Below, piece after piece: positions 1 to 11,220 of a stretch of 64,000 nt of DNA. Source of the DNA: Boswellia sacra (lineage: Eukaryota; Streptophyta; Magnoliopsida; Sapindales; Burseraceae); NCBI GenBank assembly GCA_013180625.2, contig SNVD02011399.1:46787-110786 (forward strand), given 5' to 3'. The notes below the pieces were generated by a model. It saw only the letters and a program-made list of their open reading frames with translations. It searched no databases and had not been told where the DNA came from. The translations under genes and the position numbers were made by a program. Each line of letters opens with the position of its first letter. Within the stretch, counting starts at the first letter, position 1.

Positions 1-503
1 TAATATTATATTGTGTCAAGGACATATACCTACCCCAATATGTTGCGGTTTGAAAAACGATAACTTGAGACAATTTCAGTGGCTTACAGAGCTTATTTTT
101 CTATCATGATTAGCGGTTTCTATACTTGAATTCCTATCACAGTTGCTGGTACATAATTGCTAAAATTTGGATAACTAATACCAGTTGTTTAGTCAATGAA
201 ACCATGCTCGAGTATCGTGAAACTTTCAACCGTGGAATTTTCTTTTAGGGAATAAAATATAAGCCAACCACCACTTCCTTTCTGCTGCCAACCTTTGCCC
301 TCGGCTCACCTGCCAAGCCCTCGTTAGTCAGTTACTAGTACACAGTGTACTCGCACGTCTGTTCCCAACTTCTATATGTACCTTTCTAAGCTTACTCACT
401 TCCTCAGGAAATCCATTTCTGAGTTTAGGATTTCCTTTCAAACGCAAACCTCCTCTCTTGTTAGCTTTTTCGATTCTCATTAATATTACAAAAGCTGGCT
501 AGA
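1..503 (+). promoter_or_regulatory. PAL promoter and 5' leader
   Basis: Region upstream of the PAL start codon. A TATA-like TATATGTA lies at about 373-380, roughly 125 bases before the ATG, which would give a leader of about 100 bases. Several C-rich MYB-type (AC/box P/box L-like) motifs precede it: exact ACCTACC at 28-34, CCAACC at 264-269 and 289-294, and CTCACCTGCC at about 305-314. AC elements are known to direct lignin and phenylpropanoid genes through R2R3-MYB factors. That these copies are functional is inferred from sequence and position. More promoter probably lies left of the window. Confidence 0.6.
28..34 (+). promoter_or_regulatory. AC-I element (ACCTACC)
   Basis: Exact match to the AC-I/box P consensus bound by R2R3-MYB activators of phenylpropanoid genes, about 475 bases before the PAL start codon. 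A 7-base motif can occur by chance, but three looser CCAACC/CTCACC motifs follow between 264 and 314. Confidence 0.5.
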
Positions 504-2886
504 ATGGAGACAGTTGCCATGAAGGGTGGTGAGATTAATGGATTATGCATCAGTGGGAATGATCCTTTGAACTGGGGAGTTGTGGCTGAGGCTCTGAAAG
601 GGAGCCATTTTAATGAAGTGAAGCGGATGGTGGAGGAGTACAGGAAGCCGGTGGTGAATATTGGTGGGGAGACCTTGACGATTGCCCAGGTAGCAGCCAT
701 TGCCAGTGGTGATTCTGGGGTGAGAGTTGAGCTTTCGGAGTCTGCCAGAGACGGCGTTCAGGCTAGCAGTGACTGGGTCATGGAAAGCATGAAAAATGAT
801 ACTGATAGTTATGGAGTTACCACTGGTTTTGGTGCAACTTCTCATAGAAGAACCAAGAATGGTGCTGCTCTTCAGAAGGAACTCATTAGGTAATTAAGAA
901 GTGAATCAATAGCATAACATGACTTGGAACTCGGTCGAGTTGACGGAGTGTTAATTTGGTTGTGTGAGCTAATGAATATGATATTTGTTTTGTTTCCTAA
1001 ACATTATTTAGGATACGCTAGAAAAGGCCCACGTTGTTGCTGAAACTTGGATCTTGTCTATTTCTTTTTAGTTGATTGACCGTTTCAGCCTTATTGGTTC
1101 CGTTTATGAAAGTTATGAAGTTTTAATAATCTGTGACTGCAGATTCTTGAATGCTGGAATCTTTGGCAGTGAAACCGAGTCATGTCACACTCTGCCTCAC
1201 TCCGCGACAAGAGCAGCTATGCTTGTCAGGATTAATACACTTCTCCAGGGCTACTCCGGAATCAGATTCGAGATCTTGGAAGCAATCACCAAGCTCCTCA
1301 ATCACAACATCACTCCATGCTTGCCACTTCGTGGCACAATCACTGCTTCAGGTGATCTGGTCCCCCTGTCATACATTGCAGGATTGCTGACTGGCCGGCC
1401 CAATTCCAAGGCTACTGGGCCAAATGGAGAATTACTTGATGCTCAAGAAGCCTCCAAGCTCGCTGGTTTCGAGTTCTTTGACTTACAGCCAAAAGAAGGA
1501 CTTGCTTTGGTGAATGGAACCGCTGTCGGTTCCGGCTTGGCGTCAATGGTTCTTTTTGAGGCTAATGTTCTTGCTGTGTTATCAGAACTTTTGTCAGCAA
1601 TTTTCGCCGAAGTGATGCAGGTAAAACCAGAATTCACTGACCATTTGACACATAAGTTAAAGCACCATCCAGGCCAAATTGAGGCCGCAGCTATAGTGGA
1701 ACACATTCTAGATGGTAGCTCTTATGTTAAAGCTGCCAAGAAATTGCAAGAAATGGACCCTCTTCAGAAGCCAAAACGGGATCGTTATGCTCTAAGGACC
1801 TCACCACAATGGCTTGGGCCACAGATTGAAGTAATCAGATTTTCAACCAAATCAATTGAAAGGGAGATTAACTCGGTGAATGACAACCCTCTCATTGACG
1901 TTTCAAGGAACAAGGCCTTACATGGAGGCAACTTCCAGGGGACCCCAATCGGTGTCTCAATGGACAATACCCGTTTGGCCATTGCATCAATAGGAAAACT
2001 TATGTTTGCTCAATTTTCTGAGCTTGTCAATGACTTCTACAACAATGGGTTGCCTTCAAATCTCTCCGGTGGCAGAAATCCAAGTTTGGACTATGGTTTC
2101 AAGGGTGCTGAAATCGCCATGGCTTCCTACTGTTCAGAACTCCAATATCTTGCCAATCCTGTCACCAGCCATGTCCAAAGTGCTGAGCAACACAACCAAG
2201 ATGTCAACTCCTTGGGACTAATCTCTTCAAGGAAAACTGCTGAAGCTGTCGACGTCTTGAAGCTCATGTCTTCGACGTTCTTGGTGGCCCTTTGCCAAGC
2301 TATTGATCTGAGGCATTTGGAGGAGAATTTGAAGAACACAGTTGAGAAAACCGTGAGCCAAGTAGCCAAGAATGTTCTAACTGTAGGAGCAAATGGAGAG
2401 CTTCACCTGTCAAGATTCTGCGAGAAGGATCTTCTCAAAGTGGTCGATCGCGAAGATGTCTTTGCTTACATAGATGACCCCTGCAGTGCTACCTACCCAT
2501 TGATGCAAAAGCTAAGGCAAGTGCTTGTTGACCATGCAATGACCAATGGTGAAAATGAGAAGAATGTCAACTCCTCAATCTTCCAAAAGATTGCAGTCTT
2601 TGAGGAGGAATTGAAGGCCCTTTTGCCCAACGAGGTGGAGAGTGCCAGAATTGTGGTTGAGAATGGAAATGCAGCAGTTACGAACAGAATCAAGGAATGC
2701 AGATCTTACCCACTTTACAAGTTCGTAAGAGAGGAGCTGGGAACAGGGTTTTTAACAGGGGAAAAAGTGAAGTCACCAGGCGAGGAGTTTGACAAAGTGT
2801 TCACTGCAATGTGCCAAGGAAAGATCATTGATCCTATCCTAGATTGTCTCACGGACTGGAATGGTGCTCCTCTTCCACTGTGTTAG
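504..2886 (+). CDS. PAL: Phenylalanine ammonia-lyase, two exons (504..889, 1143..2886)
   Basis: Non-oxidative deamination of L-phenylalanine to trans-cinnamate, the entry step of the phenylpropanoid pathway (lignin, flavonoids); cytosolic homotetramer. Joining exon 1 (504..889) to exon 2 (1143..2886) gives 709 residues, the usual plant PAL length, ending APLPLC-like. The Ala197-Ser198-Gly199 triad, which cyclises into the MIO electrophile, sits in [12 protein letters not shown]. Other active-site residues are visible: Tyr103 in the mobile loop [10 protein letters not shown], Phe130-Leu131 (Phe rather than His favours phenylalanine over tyrosine), Asn253, Tyr344, Arg347, NDNPLID at about 376-381, and Gln481. 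The plant C-terminal shielding extension is present. The ATG at 504 has a purine at -3 and G at +4. No stop or frameshift is seen, so the gene should be functional. Which PAL paralogue it is cannot be told from sequence alone. Confidence 0.97.
890..1142 (+). other. PAL intron (253 bp, phase 2)
   Basis: Donor AG|GTAATT at 889/890 and acceptor TGCAG|ATTC at 1142/1143 split the Arg129 codon after its second base, the position of the single conserved intron of angiosperm PAL genes. The intron is T-rich near the acceptor. An open frame running back to 1072 is read-through of the intron and not coding. Confidence 0.95.
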
Positions 2887-3110
2887 TCTGTTTTATTACT
2901 TTCGATTTTATTGCTTTTGAAAGATCAAGAATGATCTTATCACTAAATTCAGATCAATTGATTTTCCTAGTTCTCTATTTGGGTTCTCTGCTCTTTGGAT
3001 CTCGTTTCGATCATGAGAAAATAAATAAAAGTAAAGAAAATAAGAGAAAGTTAAAGAGCAGCAAAGGAGAGAGCATTAAAGACAGAATCATGAGAAAATA
3101 ACTTAAGTCT
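2887..3110 (+). terminator. PAL 3' UTR with poly(A) signals
   Basis: T-rich sequence follows the stop codon. Two overlapping AATAAA hexamers lie at 3020-3025 and 3024-3029, about 135 bases after the stop, a normal distance for a plant polyadenylation signal. The exact cleavage site cannot be read. Confidence 0.55.
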
Positions 3111-3384
3111 TTCATGAATTGTGAAAAGACCCCTCAGTAGCTAATGATTGCTCCTTTTAAATATCTATATGCAATTAAACCGGTCATCTTCTCTCTACTT
3201 CATATTTGATTTCTCTACTCTGAAAGTAAGATATTTGAAGAAATCAATTTCTTGCTTTCCATGGCCAATTAATTTTAACTAGAGCATGTCAAAGTGAGAA
3301 TCAGGATACTTCAACTTTCTAAGATACTTCTAGCAGCAACTATTTAGTAATTAAAACCGGATTCCAAAATTAGTGTCACAAACT

Positions 3385-3470
3385 ATCAAATCCACTGTGG
3401 CCTGCACTTTCCTCCCATCCATTCTAACATGGCCTTTGCTAATCAAATATCCAAAGCCTTCACATGAAAC
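3385..3470 (-). pseudogene. Ty3/gypsy reverse-transcriptase remnant
   Basis: The minus strand reads GYLISKGHVRMDGRKVQA, which resembles the thumb segment that follows the catalytic box in gypsy polymerases (pattern FLGFxISxxGxxMDxxKVxA). Only about 28 codons are recognisable, with no flanking pol domains, so it is a short relic. The rest of 3111-3567 shows nothing else. Confidence 0.4.
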
Positions 3471-3572
3471 AACGATACCTGTATAACCAATCAAAATGGG
3501 CGGACCCCCTCCCTTGTGGCAATCATTTTAAATTAAATATTTAATTGATAAATTATTTCATAAAGCTCTCAC

Positions 3573-5590
3573 TGTAACGCCCCAAAATCGGAACACATAC
3601 ATTGCTAAAATAATAGGAAATCACTAATAATAAATCTCCAAACAATACTTCAATAATCCCTCTTATTAAAAAAAAATGAACCGAACAATACATTTAATGT
3701 CTCTCTAATCAAAACAAAGTCTTACAATCTAAAGTTCCAAACACAATTGTAATAAATAAAAAAAAAATCTGAACTTAAGTCTCGACATCAATCAGCAAGT
3801 CCAACCACTAACTTTCGAGACTACTCTGCAAAAATGTTAGAGACGAGGGGTGAGTCGTCAACTCAGTAAGTAAAGTCATACACAACCATTAGTATCTTAA
3901 AACAATTATAAAAACATCATATCTTAATAAAACGGAGTTATAAACATTTATAACATTTACGATCAAAGAAGTCATTCACAATCATTAGAGATCAAAAAGA
4001 CATTTATCGACTCATGTCACATAGTATCACCCGTAATCCGATGACCCGACCCAGAAATATGTCACCTGTAATCCCGGTGACCCGGCCCAAAAATATGTCA
4101 CCTGTATCCCCGGTGACCCGGTCCAAAAGTATGTCACCTGTATCCCCGGTGACCCAGTCCAAAAGTATGTCACCTGTATCCCCGGTGACCCGGTCCAAAA
4201 GTTGTGTGCACACTAATACCACAGCTGGGTTCAGAATTCATATCGACACTAAGGACAATGAGTCAAAAGATTCCAAAAACCATTGCAAATCACACAATCC
4301 TCAAAGTACATATACAAATAACTTTTCATAGATAATAATAAGATTCGTCAAAAGTTCCTTTCACTAAAAACTGCCTTTAACATGAAAACAGTTTTTGAGA
4401 ATCAATTTAAACACTTTGCTAAAACTCTAATTCCATAATTTTCATTCTAAAACAGAAAATAAATCATATAATATCACATAAAAATATGTTCTAACAAATC
4501 AAAATATTTATTAAGAACACATTACACTTTAACCATAGTACATGTATGATGTTACTTACCTTGATCGATCCGAAAAGACAAATATCCTAGCTCCTACTCG
4601 TCCAACGATTGTCCTAAGACATAACCAGAAAACATCTTGATAAATTCATGATCTCAAAACCTCAAATGTTCTACAAAATGCCCTTAAAATTCCTAGACAA
4701 ACCGTTCTGCCTAAGTCCAATACCCAGAACAGAGCTCATTCCAGAAATTTTAGAAAATTGTATCCTAATCTGATTAACCTAGGATTTTATAGAGGCGAAC
4801 TAGACACATGAAGTATTCAATTGAAAATTTTTCAAAGCAAATTACGTTCAGAAACTATTTTTAAATGATTTTCGTTTTCTACCAGTCAATTCTGTCCAGA
4901 ATTTTCAGATTAAAACGTTTCGAACTCAAAATTTCATAAAAATTATTTTACACGTTTAGAAATCGTGAAAATTTACAGAAACGTATATATTATCTTGAAG
5001 AAACAGCATATAAAATTTTAGGAATTTCTGACTCCTCTAGCATATGAAAAAAAATTCTGAAATTTGCAACATCCAGAAATTTCAGTATTTTCCAGATTTT
5101 CAACAGAGAGTTCAAAAATTTGTAATAAATTGAAATCTTAATATTTTTTTATGAAATAAAATTTTGTACATTCATATACATGTCTATAATAACATATAAA
5201 AAAATTAGGCTGAAAATCGAATTGTAAGTATCCAAACAAAATTCGAAAATCCTAAGCTGTTCATAAATTCTCTGCAGAAACCCTAGCACAAATCTAGACA
5301 ACAAAAATAATTCTAATAAAGATCATTAAATCAAACTAAAGAAATATAATCTTACCTTGAAATCTCTGAGTTCCCAAGCCTCTCCTAAAATTTTCACGTA
5401 AAAAAAACCCTATTTGCAATATTATAATATTGCTTATATACTAGATAGGGTTAAGGTATCCTAAAAGGAATAAATCTTCTAATTTAAATATAAATAATAC
5501 TCTTTTTTTTAAATTATTATAGTCATAATTATTATCCTAGACTAATTCCATAATGACTCATATAGCCCTACGAAAATTAGGGTTGTTACA
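3573..5590 (+). mobile_element. Solo LTR 1 (2018 bp, TGTAACGCCCC...GTTGTTACA)
   Basis: Begins TGTAACGCCCC and ends GGTTGTTACA (TG...CA). It is flanked by a perfect 5-bp duplication CTCAC (3568-3572 and 5591-5595). It carries no gag or pol coding and no second LTR, so it is read as a solo LTR left by recombination between the two LTRs of an element; the terminal sequence and length suggest Ty3/gypsy. Its interior is AT-rich, with a 36-bp tandem array at 4043-4201. Frames across that array are repeat artefacts. Confidence 0.88.
4043..4201 (+). repeat. 36-bp tandem repeat, about 4.4 copies
   Basis: Units start GACCC at 4043, 4079, 4115, 4151 and 4187, exactly 36 bases apart. Each unit contains GTCACC, a short loop, then GGTGAC, so each can fold into a 6-bp-stem hairpin. 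The array lies inside solo LTR 1. It is open on both strands because 36 is divisible by three, but nothing suggests it encodes a protein. Confidence 0.9.
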
Positions 5591-5595
5591 CTCAC

Positions 5596-6429
5596 GGTAT
5601 TACTTGATTTTATTTAATGAATTTCAAAGAGAAGCAGATACAAATTAAAGAAGAAGGAAGAGAAGAAAGCTTTGATGTGCTTTAAATAAATTTATTAAAA
5701 AATAGACAATATAAACGGGGATGCTTTGAAATTTTCAAATATATGCTTAGGAGAGGGGCTTAGAAGGAAATTTTATGGATTTTCAATAACAACACCCCTA
5801 CATTAATAACTAATCGATACAACTTAACTTATATAATCTAATCTAACTCAATATCCTAAGATGATTAAGAATTAAAATAAGAGTTTAATTAATTATGGGA
5901 TAACCACTTGTTGATGCCAAAAATCTTTCGACCTCAAGCTTACCGATAAAATTTATATTTAGTGTGAAAAATCTAGCTCAACAAGAAGGAAATGGGAAAA
6001 AGGTGGAGAATGATAGTGAAAATAGGGAATCTAAAGCCATGTATTGACCAAGATGGGTAGCTATGTCCCGGTCAACTAAGGCTCTAGTGATGTAATTAAA
6101 CTGCATACAAAGAGAAAACATATATCAAAGGCGTTGGCAGTGTCACCTATGATAATCCTCTGACTCTCAAGTCATAGACTAAACTATGGAGAGGAAAGGG
6201 AGAAATGGCTGGTCAACCAGGGAGATATTAAGGAGAGAGGGTTTTAGAGTTAGAGTTCATTCCAAGTTTGTGCCAAGTTCATTCAAACCTTTATTTGAAT
6301 CAAAAGATCTATTTATAGGAGTAACTCTTTCACAAGTCTTGCTATGCTTGGTGTTGGAGTGACACCACGTCATATACAAAGAAGCAAAGAGATCTATTTA
6401 TATAAGATTTTACCTGTATGTGACGGTAC
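5596..6429. other. AT-rich spacer
   Basis: No convincing coding region, RNA gene or repeat structure was seen between solo LTR 1 and the decayed SAM synthetase gene. Confidence 0.5.
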
Positions 6430-7271
6430 ACATGGAGCCTGCGTGACAGCATGTTACATGCAGACCTATCCACTTAAGTGGGATCTTTTCCAGAGAATGC
6501 ACCTCCACCATGAGCAACCCATCCATATATCAATGATGCTTTTTCCTACCAGTAAGTCCAGCATCTCCATGTGGCCGACCAATCACAAAACGACTTGAAG
6601 GATTGAGGTGAATTGGTGAAAGATGGTATTATCATCAAGATATTGTGCAGGGATAACAGGCTTGATTACATGCTCTTTCAAATCTTGAGCAGTCTGCTCA
6701 TTAGTGACAGTCTCATCATGTTGAGTTACGATGAGAACAATATGATCTCGAATTGGGACCATGGCTCCATTTGCGATACTCGACAGTCACCTGAGTCTTA
6801 CCATCAAGCCTTTACAATAAGCATGTGTCTTGCTCTTTCTGACCTCAATAAGCTTGGCATTAGCTCAACCGTTTCATCTGTAGCATAGCCAAACATGGGT
6901 CCAGGATCACCAGCTCAAATTTCCTCTGGTTTCTTGCTGAGATGGCCATGAACTCCTTGGGCAATGTCAGGGCTCTGTTGCTCAATATTGACAAGCACCT
7001 TGCAATTGTCAGCATCAAGGCCCACTTCAGCTGATGTGAAGCCAATACCTATGCAAGTGTCTCGAACAATTTTCGCATAATTTATTATAGCCTTCATTCT
7101 GATTTGACCAAAAACCATAGCCGTGTTAGTCCAGGTACATGTCTCACATGCAAGTTTGCTCTCAGGATCTAGCTCTAAGCAGGCATCAAGAATAGCATCT
7201 GACACCTGGTCACAGAGCTGGTCTCGGTGGCCTTCATTGACAGATTCAGAGGTGAAAAGGAAAGTCTCTGT
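6430..7271 (-). pseudogene. S-adenosylmethionine synthetase pseudogene
   Basis: The minus strand from 7271 downward matches plant SAM synthetase (ATP + methionine to S-adenosylmethionine; usual length about 390 residues): [44 protein letters not shown] and DIAQGVHGH, then [29 protein letters not shown] and GDAGLTGRK in shifted frames as far as about 6430. It is broken. The start codon position reads ACA (7269-7271), a TGA follows EEI (6915-6917), several frameshifts and small deletions follow, and the C-terminal third is unrecognisable. A 3' splice-site-like GTTCCAG just before the start resembles the 5'-UTR intron common in this family, so it looks like a decayed gene copy and not a retrocopy. 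Confidence 0.9.
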
Positions 7272-7834
7272 ATCTAAACTGGAACAGATCATAACAAGAT
7301 GTTAGTTACCAAGTTCTTAATTATTCCCTAAAATAATAGTTTTTAGAGAATAAAACTGTTGACCTCTTATCTTTCCTTTCTACCAATAAGATAACAAAAC
7401 TGTAATTCTGATACATGTGGGTGTTTGTTTAATCCTTTTATACATGAAAGTTGCCAATGAATGAATATGACCGTGACCTTGTGCTGATGACCTGGGTTAA
7501 TTTTCACTCACAAACTTTACCCGTTTTAATTCAATATACTAGTTTTGCCACTTGTATCACAAAGTAGTCTTTGAAATTTACGGGCACATCGTCAAGCCCT
7601 TGTATGTCGCCTGTACCTTCATATCTTAAGAAATTAAGTTGTTAGCCTCTCAATCAGGTTGATGGCTGGAGCAAAAACCTTTGTGCTCTATGGATTATTT
7701 CAATTGGTTAGTTAGTATCATTTTGCTATCTTCAGTCTGGACCTGAGATGTACGTCCTCAGAAACTGCGATAAGAGAGATTGAGCGAGAATAACGCTAGT
7801 GGATGCTGTGACGCAGCTGATTGGCAAGCACATG
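7272..7834 (-). other. Leader/intron region of the SAM synthetase pseudogene
   Basis: Non-coding stretch between the lost start codon and the left edge of the Reina-like element. A T-rich tract and splice-acceptor-like CAG at about 7278 suggest a former 5'-UTR intron. The part at about 7740-7830 looks like former leader that continued into 12872 onward before the element inserted. This is inference. Confidence 0.45.
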
Positions 7835-8123
7835 TAACGTAGAGAAACTTTTGGAGTGAAGGGAACTCTAACTTAATGAGTTTGTAATCCTTCCACGATC
7901 AAAAGAATGGAAACAAAAAACAAACTTTATTCCAGGTCTGCCTCCAAAAATGGATAGCTATCTTTTTGTACACCTTTTTGTTCAATACGTAGTGTTTTGA
8001 CTCACAAATAAAAAGAGCAAATAATTAAGACAAATAAAGTTCCAACTCAGCAACAGCAAGTAAAGATAATAAAATAAAATAAACTCATTGCAATTAAATA
8101 ATCTTAGCTGGGCTCCTGCATCA
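7835..8123 (-). repeat. 3' LTR of the Reina-like element (289 bp)
   Basis: On the minus strand it starts TGATGCAGGAGCCC and ends CTACGTTA. It matches 12586-12871 closely along its whole length, with a few substitutions and small indels. The last two bases are TA, not the usual CA. Confidence 0.93.
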
Positions 8124-9326
8124 ATCCCCTCCACCTGCAGAAGAACTCGACCCTGAGTTCAGCTGCTCAATGGATGCATCATCTGGTGGATAGTATTTGA
8201 AGATATCCTTGATGTTGAAAGTAGAGGAGATCTTTAAATCGGGAGGAAGGTCAATACTATAGGCATTATCGCCAAGTTTCTTCTTCACTCGAAAAGGGCC
8301 AAGCTTTTTAGCTTGAAGTTTGTGATACACACCAACAGGGAATCGGTTTTTGCTAAGATGAATCATCACCAGCTCCCCTTCTTCAAACGATGCCACACGA
8401 CGATGCTAATCTGCTGCTACTTTATACTGAGCATTGGATTCTTCAAGTTTCTTGGTGACATCTTGATGAATCTGTTGAATGTTCTCAGCTAACTGTTCAA
8501 CAGTCTTGCTCTTAGGATGGGGCAATTCAATCAAGTCAATAGTAGAGTTAGGAATATTAGTATACAAAATAGCAAAAGGGAAGTGACCTGTAGACCGATT
8601 CACCATACTGTTAAAAGCAAATTCAGCTTGAGACAGAGCAAGATCCCACATTTTTTGCATGTCTCCAGCAATGCTCCGAATCATAGACCCTAAAGTTCGA
8701 TTGACAACCTCTGTCTGGCCATCTGTTTGAGGGTGAGAAGTGCAACTGAATTGTAAAGTAGTGTCAAACTTCTTCCAAAGAACTCGCCAAAAATGACTCA
8801 CGAATTTAACATCTCTATCTGATGTGATAGACTTAGGGATGCCATGAAGTCTTACAATCTCCTGGAAAAATAAATTGGCAATGTTCACAACATTAGTGGT
8901 CTTACGGCAGGGAACGAAGTGTGCCATCTTAGAGAATCTGTCAACTACAACAAAAACAGAGTCCTTCTTTCGTTGTGTAAGAGGTAGCCCCAAAACAAAG
9001 TCCATGCTAAGGTACCCCTTTGCTGTTTGACAAACACCACATCGTTGTACAAATTTTGCTATATCTCGCCTCATGTGAGGCCAATAAAAACGATCTTCAA
9101 TAGCATAAATTGTTTTATCCCTACCGGTATGGGCAGCGAGACCACCAGCATAAAGATCACGAATTATATGTTCAAGAAGAGATGTTTTAGGAACACAAAG
9201 TTGGTTACCTTTGAATGAAAAACCCTGTTGAATATGAAAGTCCCGTGTAATTCCATGAGTCCCATGACGCATGCAATTTTCCCAAATAGAACCAAAATTT
9301 TCATCAGTTTCATATTGTTCTTTCAA
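8121..9326 (-). pseudogene. Integrase region of the Reina-like element
   Basis: Integrase inserts the DNA copy of the element into host DNA. The zinc-binding part is recognisable (AAHTGRDKT, then CGVCQTAK), but the first His of the HHCC set reads Ala. The catalytic core shows all three acidic residues: D in SMDFVLGLP, D in SDRDVKF and E in GQTEVVNRTL. About 20 residues normally present between QTAK and SMDFV are missing. A C-terminal segment (LGPFRVKKKLGDNAYSIDLP) follows a stop at about 8406. No clear chromodomain was seen. The frame is interrupted, so no active enzyme is expected. Confidence 0.9.
8124..8138 (-). other. Polypurine tract of the Reina-like element
   Basis: The minus strand reads GCAGGTGGAGGGGAT directly before the 3' LTR start TGATGCAGG. 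This is the purine-rich primer for plus-strand DNA synthesis and fixes the LTR boundary. Confidence 0.75.
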
Positions 9327-9374
9327 ACAGTCAAATCTAGTAAGCTCAGTTTGGAGAGTGGCAAGAAGAGCAGC

Positions 9375-10705
9375 TCATCGACTTAAAGCATCCGCAGCTC
9401 TATTCAATTGTCCAGTCCTATGCTTAAATATAAATGTGAATTTTTGAAGAAATAACACCCAACAAGCATGCATACGACTCAAGTTTTTCTGAGAATTCAT
9501 ATATTTTAGTGCTTGATGATCACTATGAAGGATGAATTCTTTTTGAAGTAAATAGTGTTCCCAATGTTGCAATGCTCGCACTATTGCAAAGAGCTCTTGC
9601 TCATATGTTGTCCATTTGTCTTGCTTCATTAAGCTTTTCACTTAAAAACTCAATAGGTTTACCCTCTTGCATTAAAACAGCCCCAATTCCGGTCATACAA
9701 GCATCAGTCTCCACTTCAAACACACACTCAAAATTAGGTAAAGCCAATACGAGAGCTGAACTAAGTTTTTCTTTAAGAATGGCAAAACTGACCTCTTGAT
9801 CATGACCCCAATTAAATTTTCCTTTCTTAAGGCAATGGGTAATTGGTGTAGCGATGGAGTTGAAATTGCGTATAAACCTTTTGTAGAAAGTTGCTAAACC
9901 ATGGAAACTATGGACATCATGAATAGAAGTAGGAGTTGGCCACTCTCTTATAGCTTGCACTTTACTTTCATCAACCTAGATACCCTGCTTTCCAATAATA
10001 AACCCCAAAAATAGTACCTATTCAGTGAGAAAATCACATTTTTTTACATTCAGGAATAGTTTGTTTTTCGAATGGCTTCTAAAACCTTATGAAAGTGTGT
10101 TTAAGGTGTTCCTCCTTGTTCGGGCTACAAATGAGGATGTCATCAAAATAAACCACAACAAAATGACCAATAAATGGCTTTAAAACTTGGTTCATGAGGC
10201 GCATAAAAATACTCAGAGCATTGCACAACCCAAAGGGCATAACTTGCCATTCATAAAGGCCTTCGAGCATTTTAAACGCTGTTTTCCATTCATCACCAGG
10301 TTTGATACAAATTTGATGGTAACCACTCTTCAAATCCAACTTTGAAAAGATACAAGAACCATGGAGTTTGTCTAACATGTCCTCAAGGCGGGGAATTGGA
10401 AAGAGATATTTCACTGTAATTTTGTTAATCGCTCTGCTATCCATGCACATTCACCAACTACCATCTTTCTTGGGTACTAACAAAGCGGGTACAACGCAAG
10501 GGCTTAAGCTAACTCGAACCAATTGTTTAGCGACCAAATCATCCACAATGCCTTGTAGAATTTCATGCTCTTTAGGGCTCATTTGGAAGTGGGGAAGGTT
10601 TGGGAGACTAGCACCAGGAAGAAGATCAATTTGATGTTGGATATCCCTTAAGGGTGGCAACTCAGCTGGAAGTTCTTCAGGAGTTAAATCAGTAAACTCT
10701 CCCAA
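9375..10705 (-). pseudogene. Reverse transcriptase and RNase H of the Reina-like element
   Basis: The palm domain is recognisable: [33 protein letters not shown] and the catalytic box YFDDIL. The thumb/connection (REWPTP...FYKRFIRNF) and RNase H (VFEVETDA, then [10 protein letters not shown] and [10 protein letters not shown]) follow. A stop replaces the residue after DGSW (10451-10453), another lies at 10079-10081, and frameshifted sequence occupies 9961-10078. A further break separates the two RNase H halves at about 9601-9641. Confidence 0.9.
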
Positions 10706-10743
10706 TAACTCAACTATCTCAGGTGGCGGAGGATTAGTAGAAC

Positions 10744-11196
10744 CTAACAGCCCTTGGTAAGCAAAGCCACAATAAAATCACTCTCTTTAATAGATGAATA
10801 AAAGTTAGAACCCGAAATAGTAAAGAGAGTAGTCTTAGCAACAGCTCCAGATTTATATGCAAGTGGAAGTAAAACAATTTTCTTATCCTTCCACTGGAAT
10901 GCATAACTATTTTGCTTCCCTTTATGGATTGCATTAACATCATATTGCCAAGGACGCCCAAGCAGAATATGGCATGCATCCATATCAACAACGTCACTTA
11001 ACACCTCATCTTGATAAAACTTTCCAATAGAGAATGGAATACGACAAACCTTGTTAATCATAGTTTCTGAGCCCTTCTTAATCCACCCAATTTTGTGAGG
11101 TCGAGGATGAACTTCAGTGGGGAGTTCAAGGGTTTTGATGAAAGATCGAGACACAATGTTCTCACAACTACTGCTGTCCATAATGACATCACGCAC
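10744..11196 (-). pseudogene. Protease region of the Reina-like element
   Basis: Retroviral-type aspartic protease between gag and RT. The segment VIMDSSSCENIVS aligns with the catalytic D-S/T-G followed by SCENVVS-type sequence in related elements, but the Gly of the triad reads Ser here. ACHILLGRPWQYD is the conserved C-terminal LGRPW motif. A TGA lies just upstream in the same frame. Confidence 0.8.
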
Positions 11197-11220
11197 TCAT
11201 TTAAGAATAGTACACCGAGT

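Noticed and set aside
4004..4331. Open frames on both strands across the 36-bp array (72 and 105 codons)
   Set aside because: The unit length is a multiple of three, so any open unit stays open. The region is inside an LTR and the peptide is a simple repeat.
6613..6888. 91-codon plus-strand frame
   Set aside because: It is the antisense of the SAM synthetase pseudogene.
7833..7834. TG at 7833-7834 as the true end of the Reina-like LTR
   Set aside because: The other LTR copy has CT at this position, while starting the LTR at 7835 yields a four-of-five target duplication (ACATG/ACACG). TG therefore belongs to the flank.
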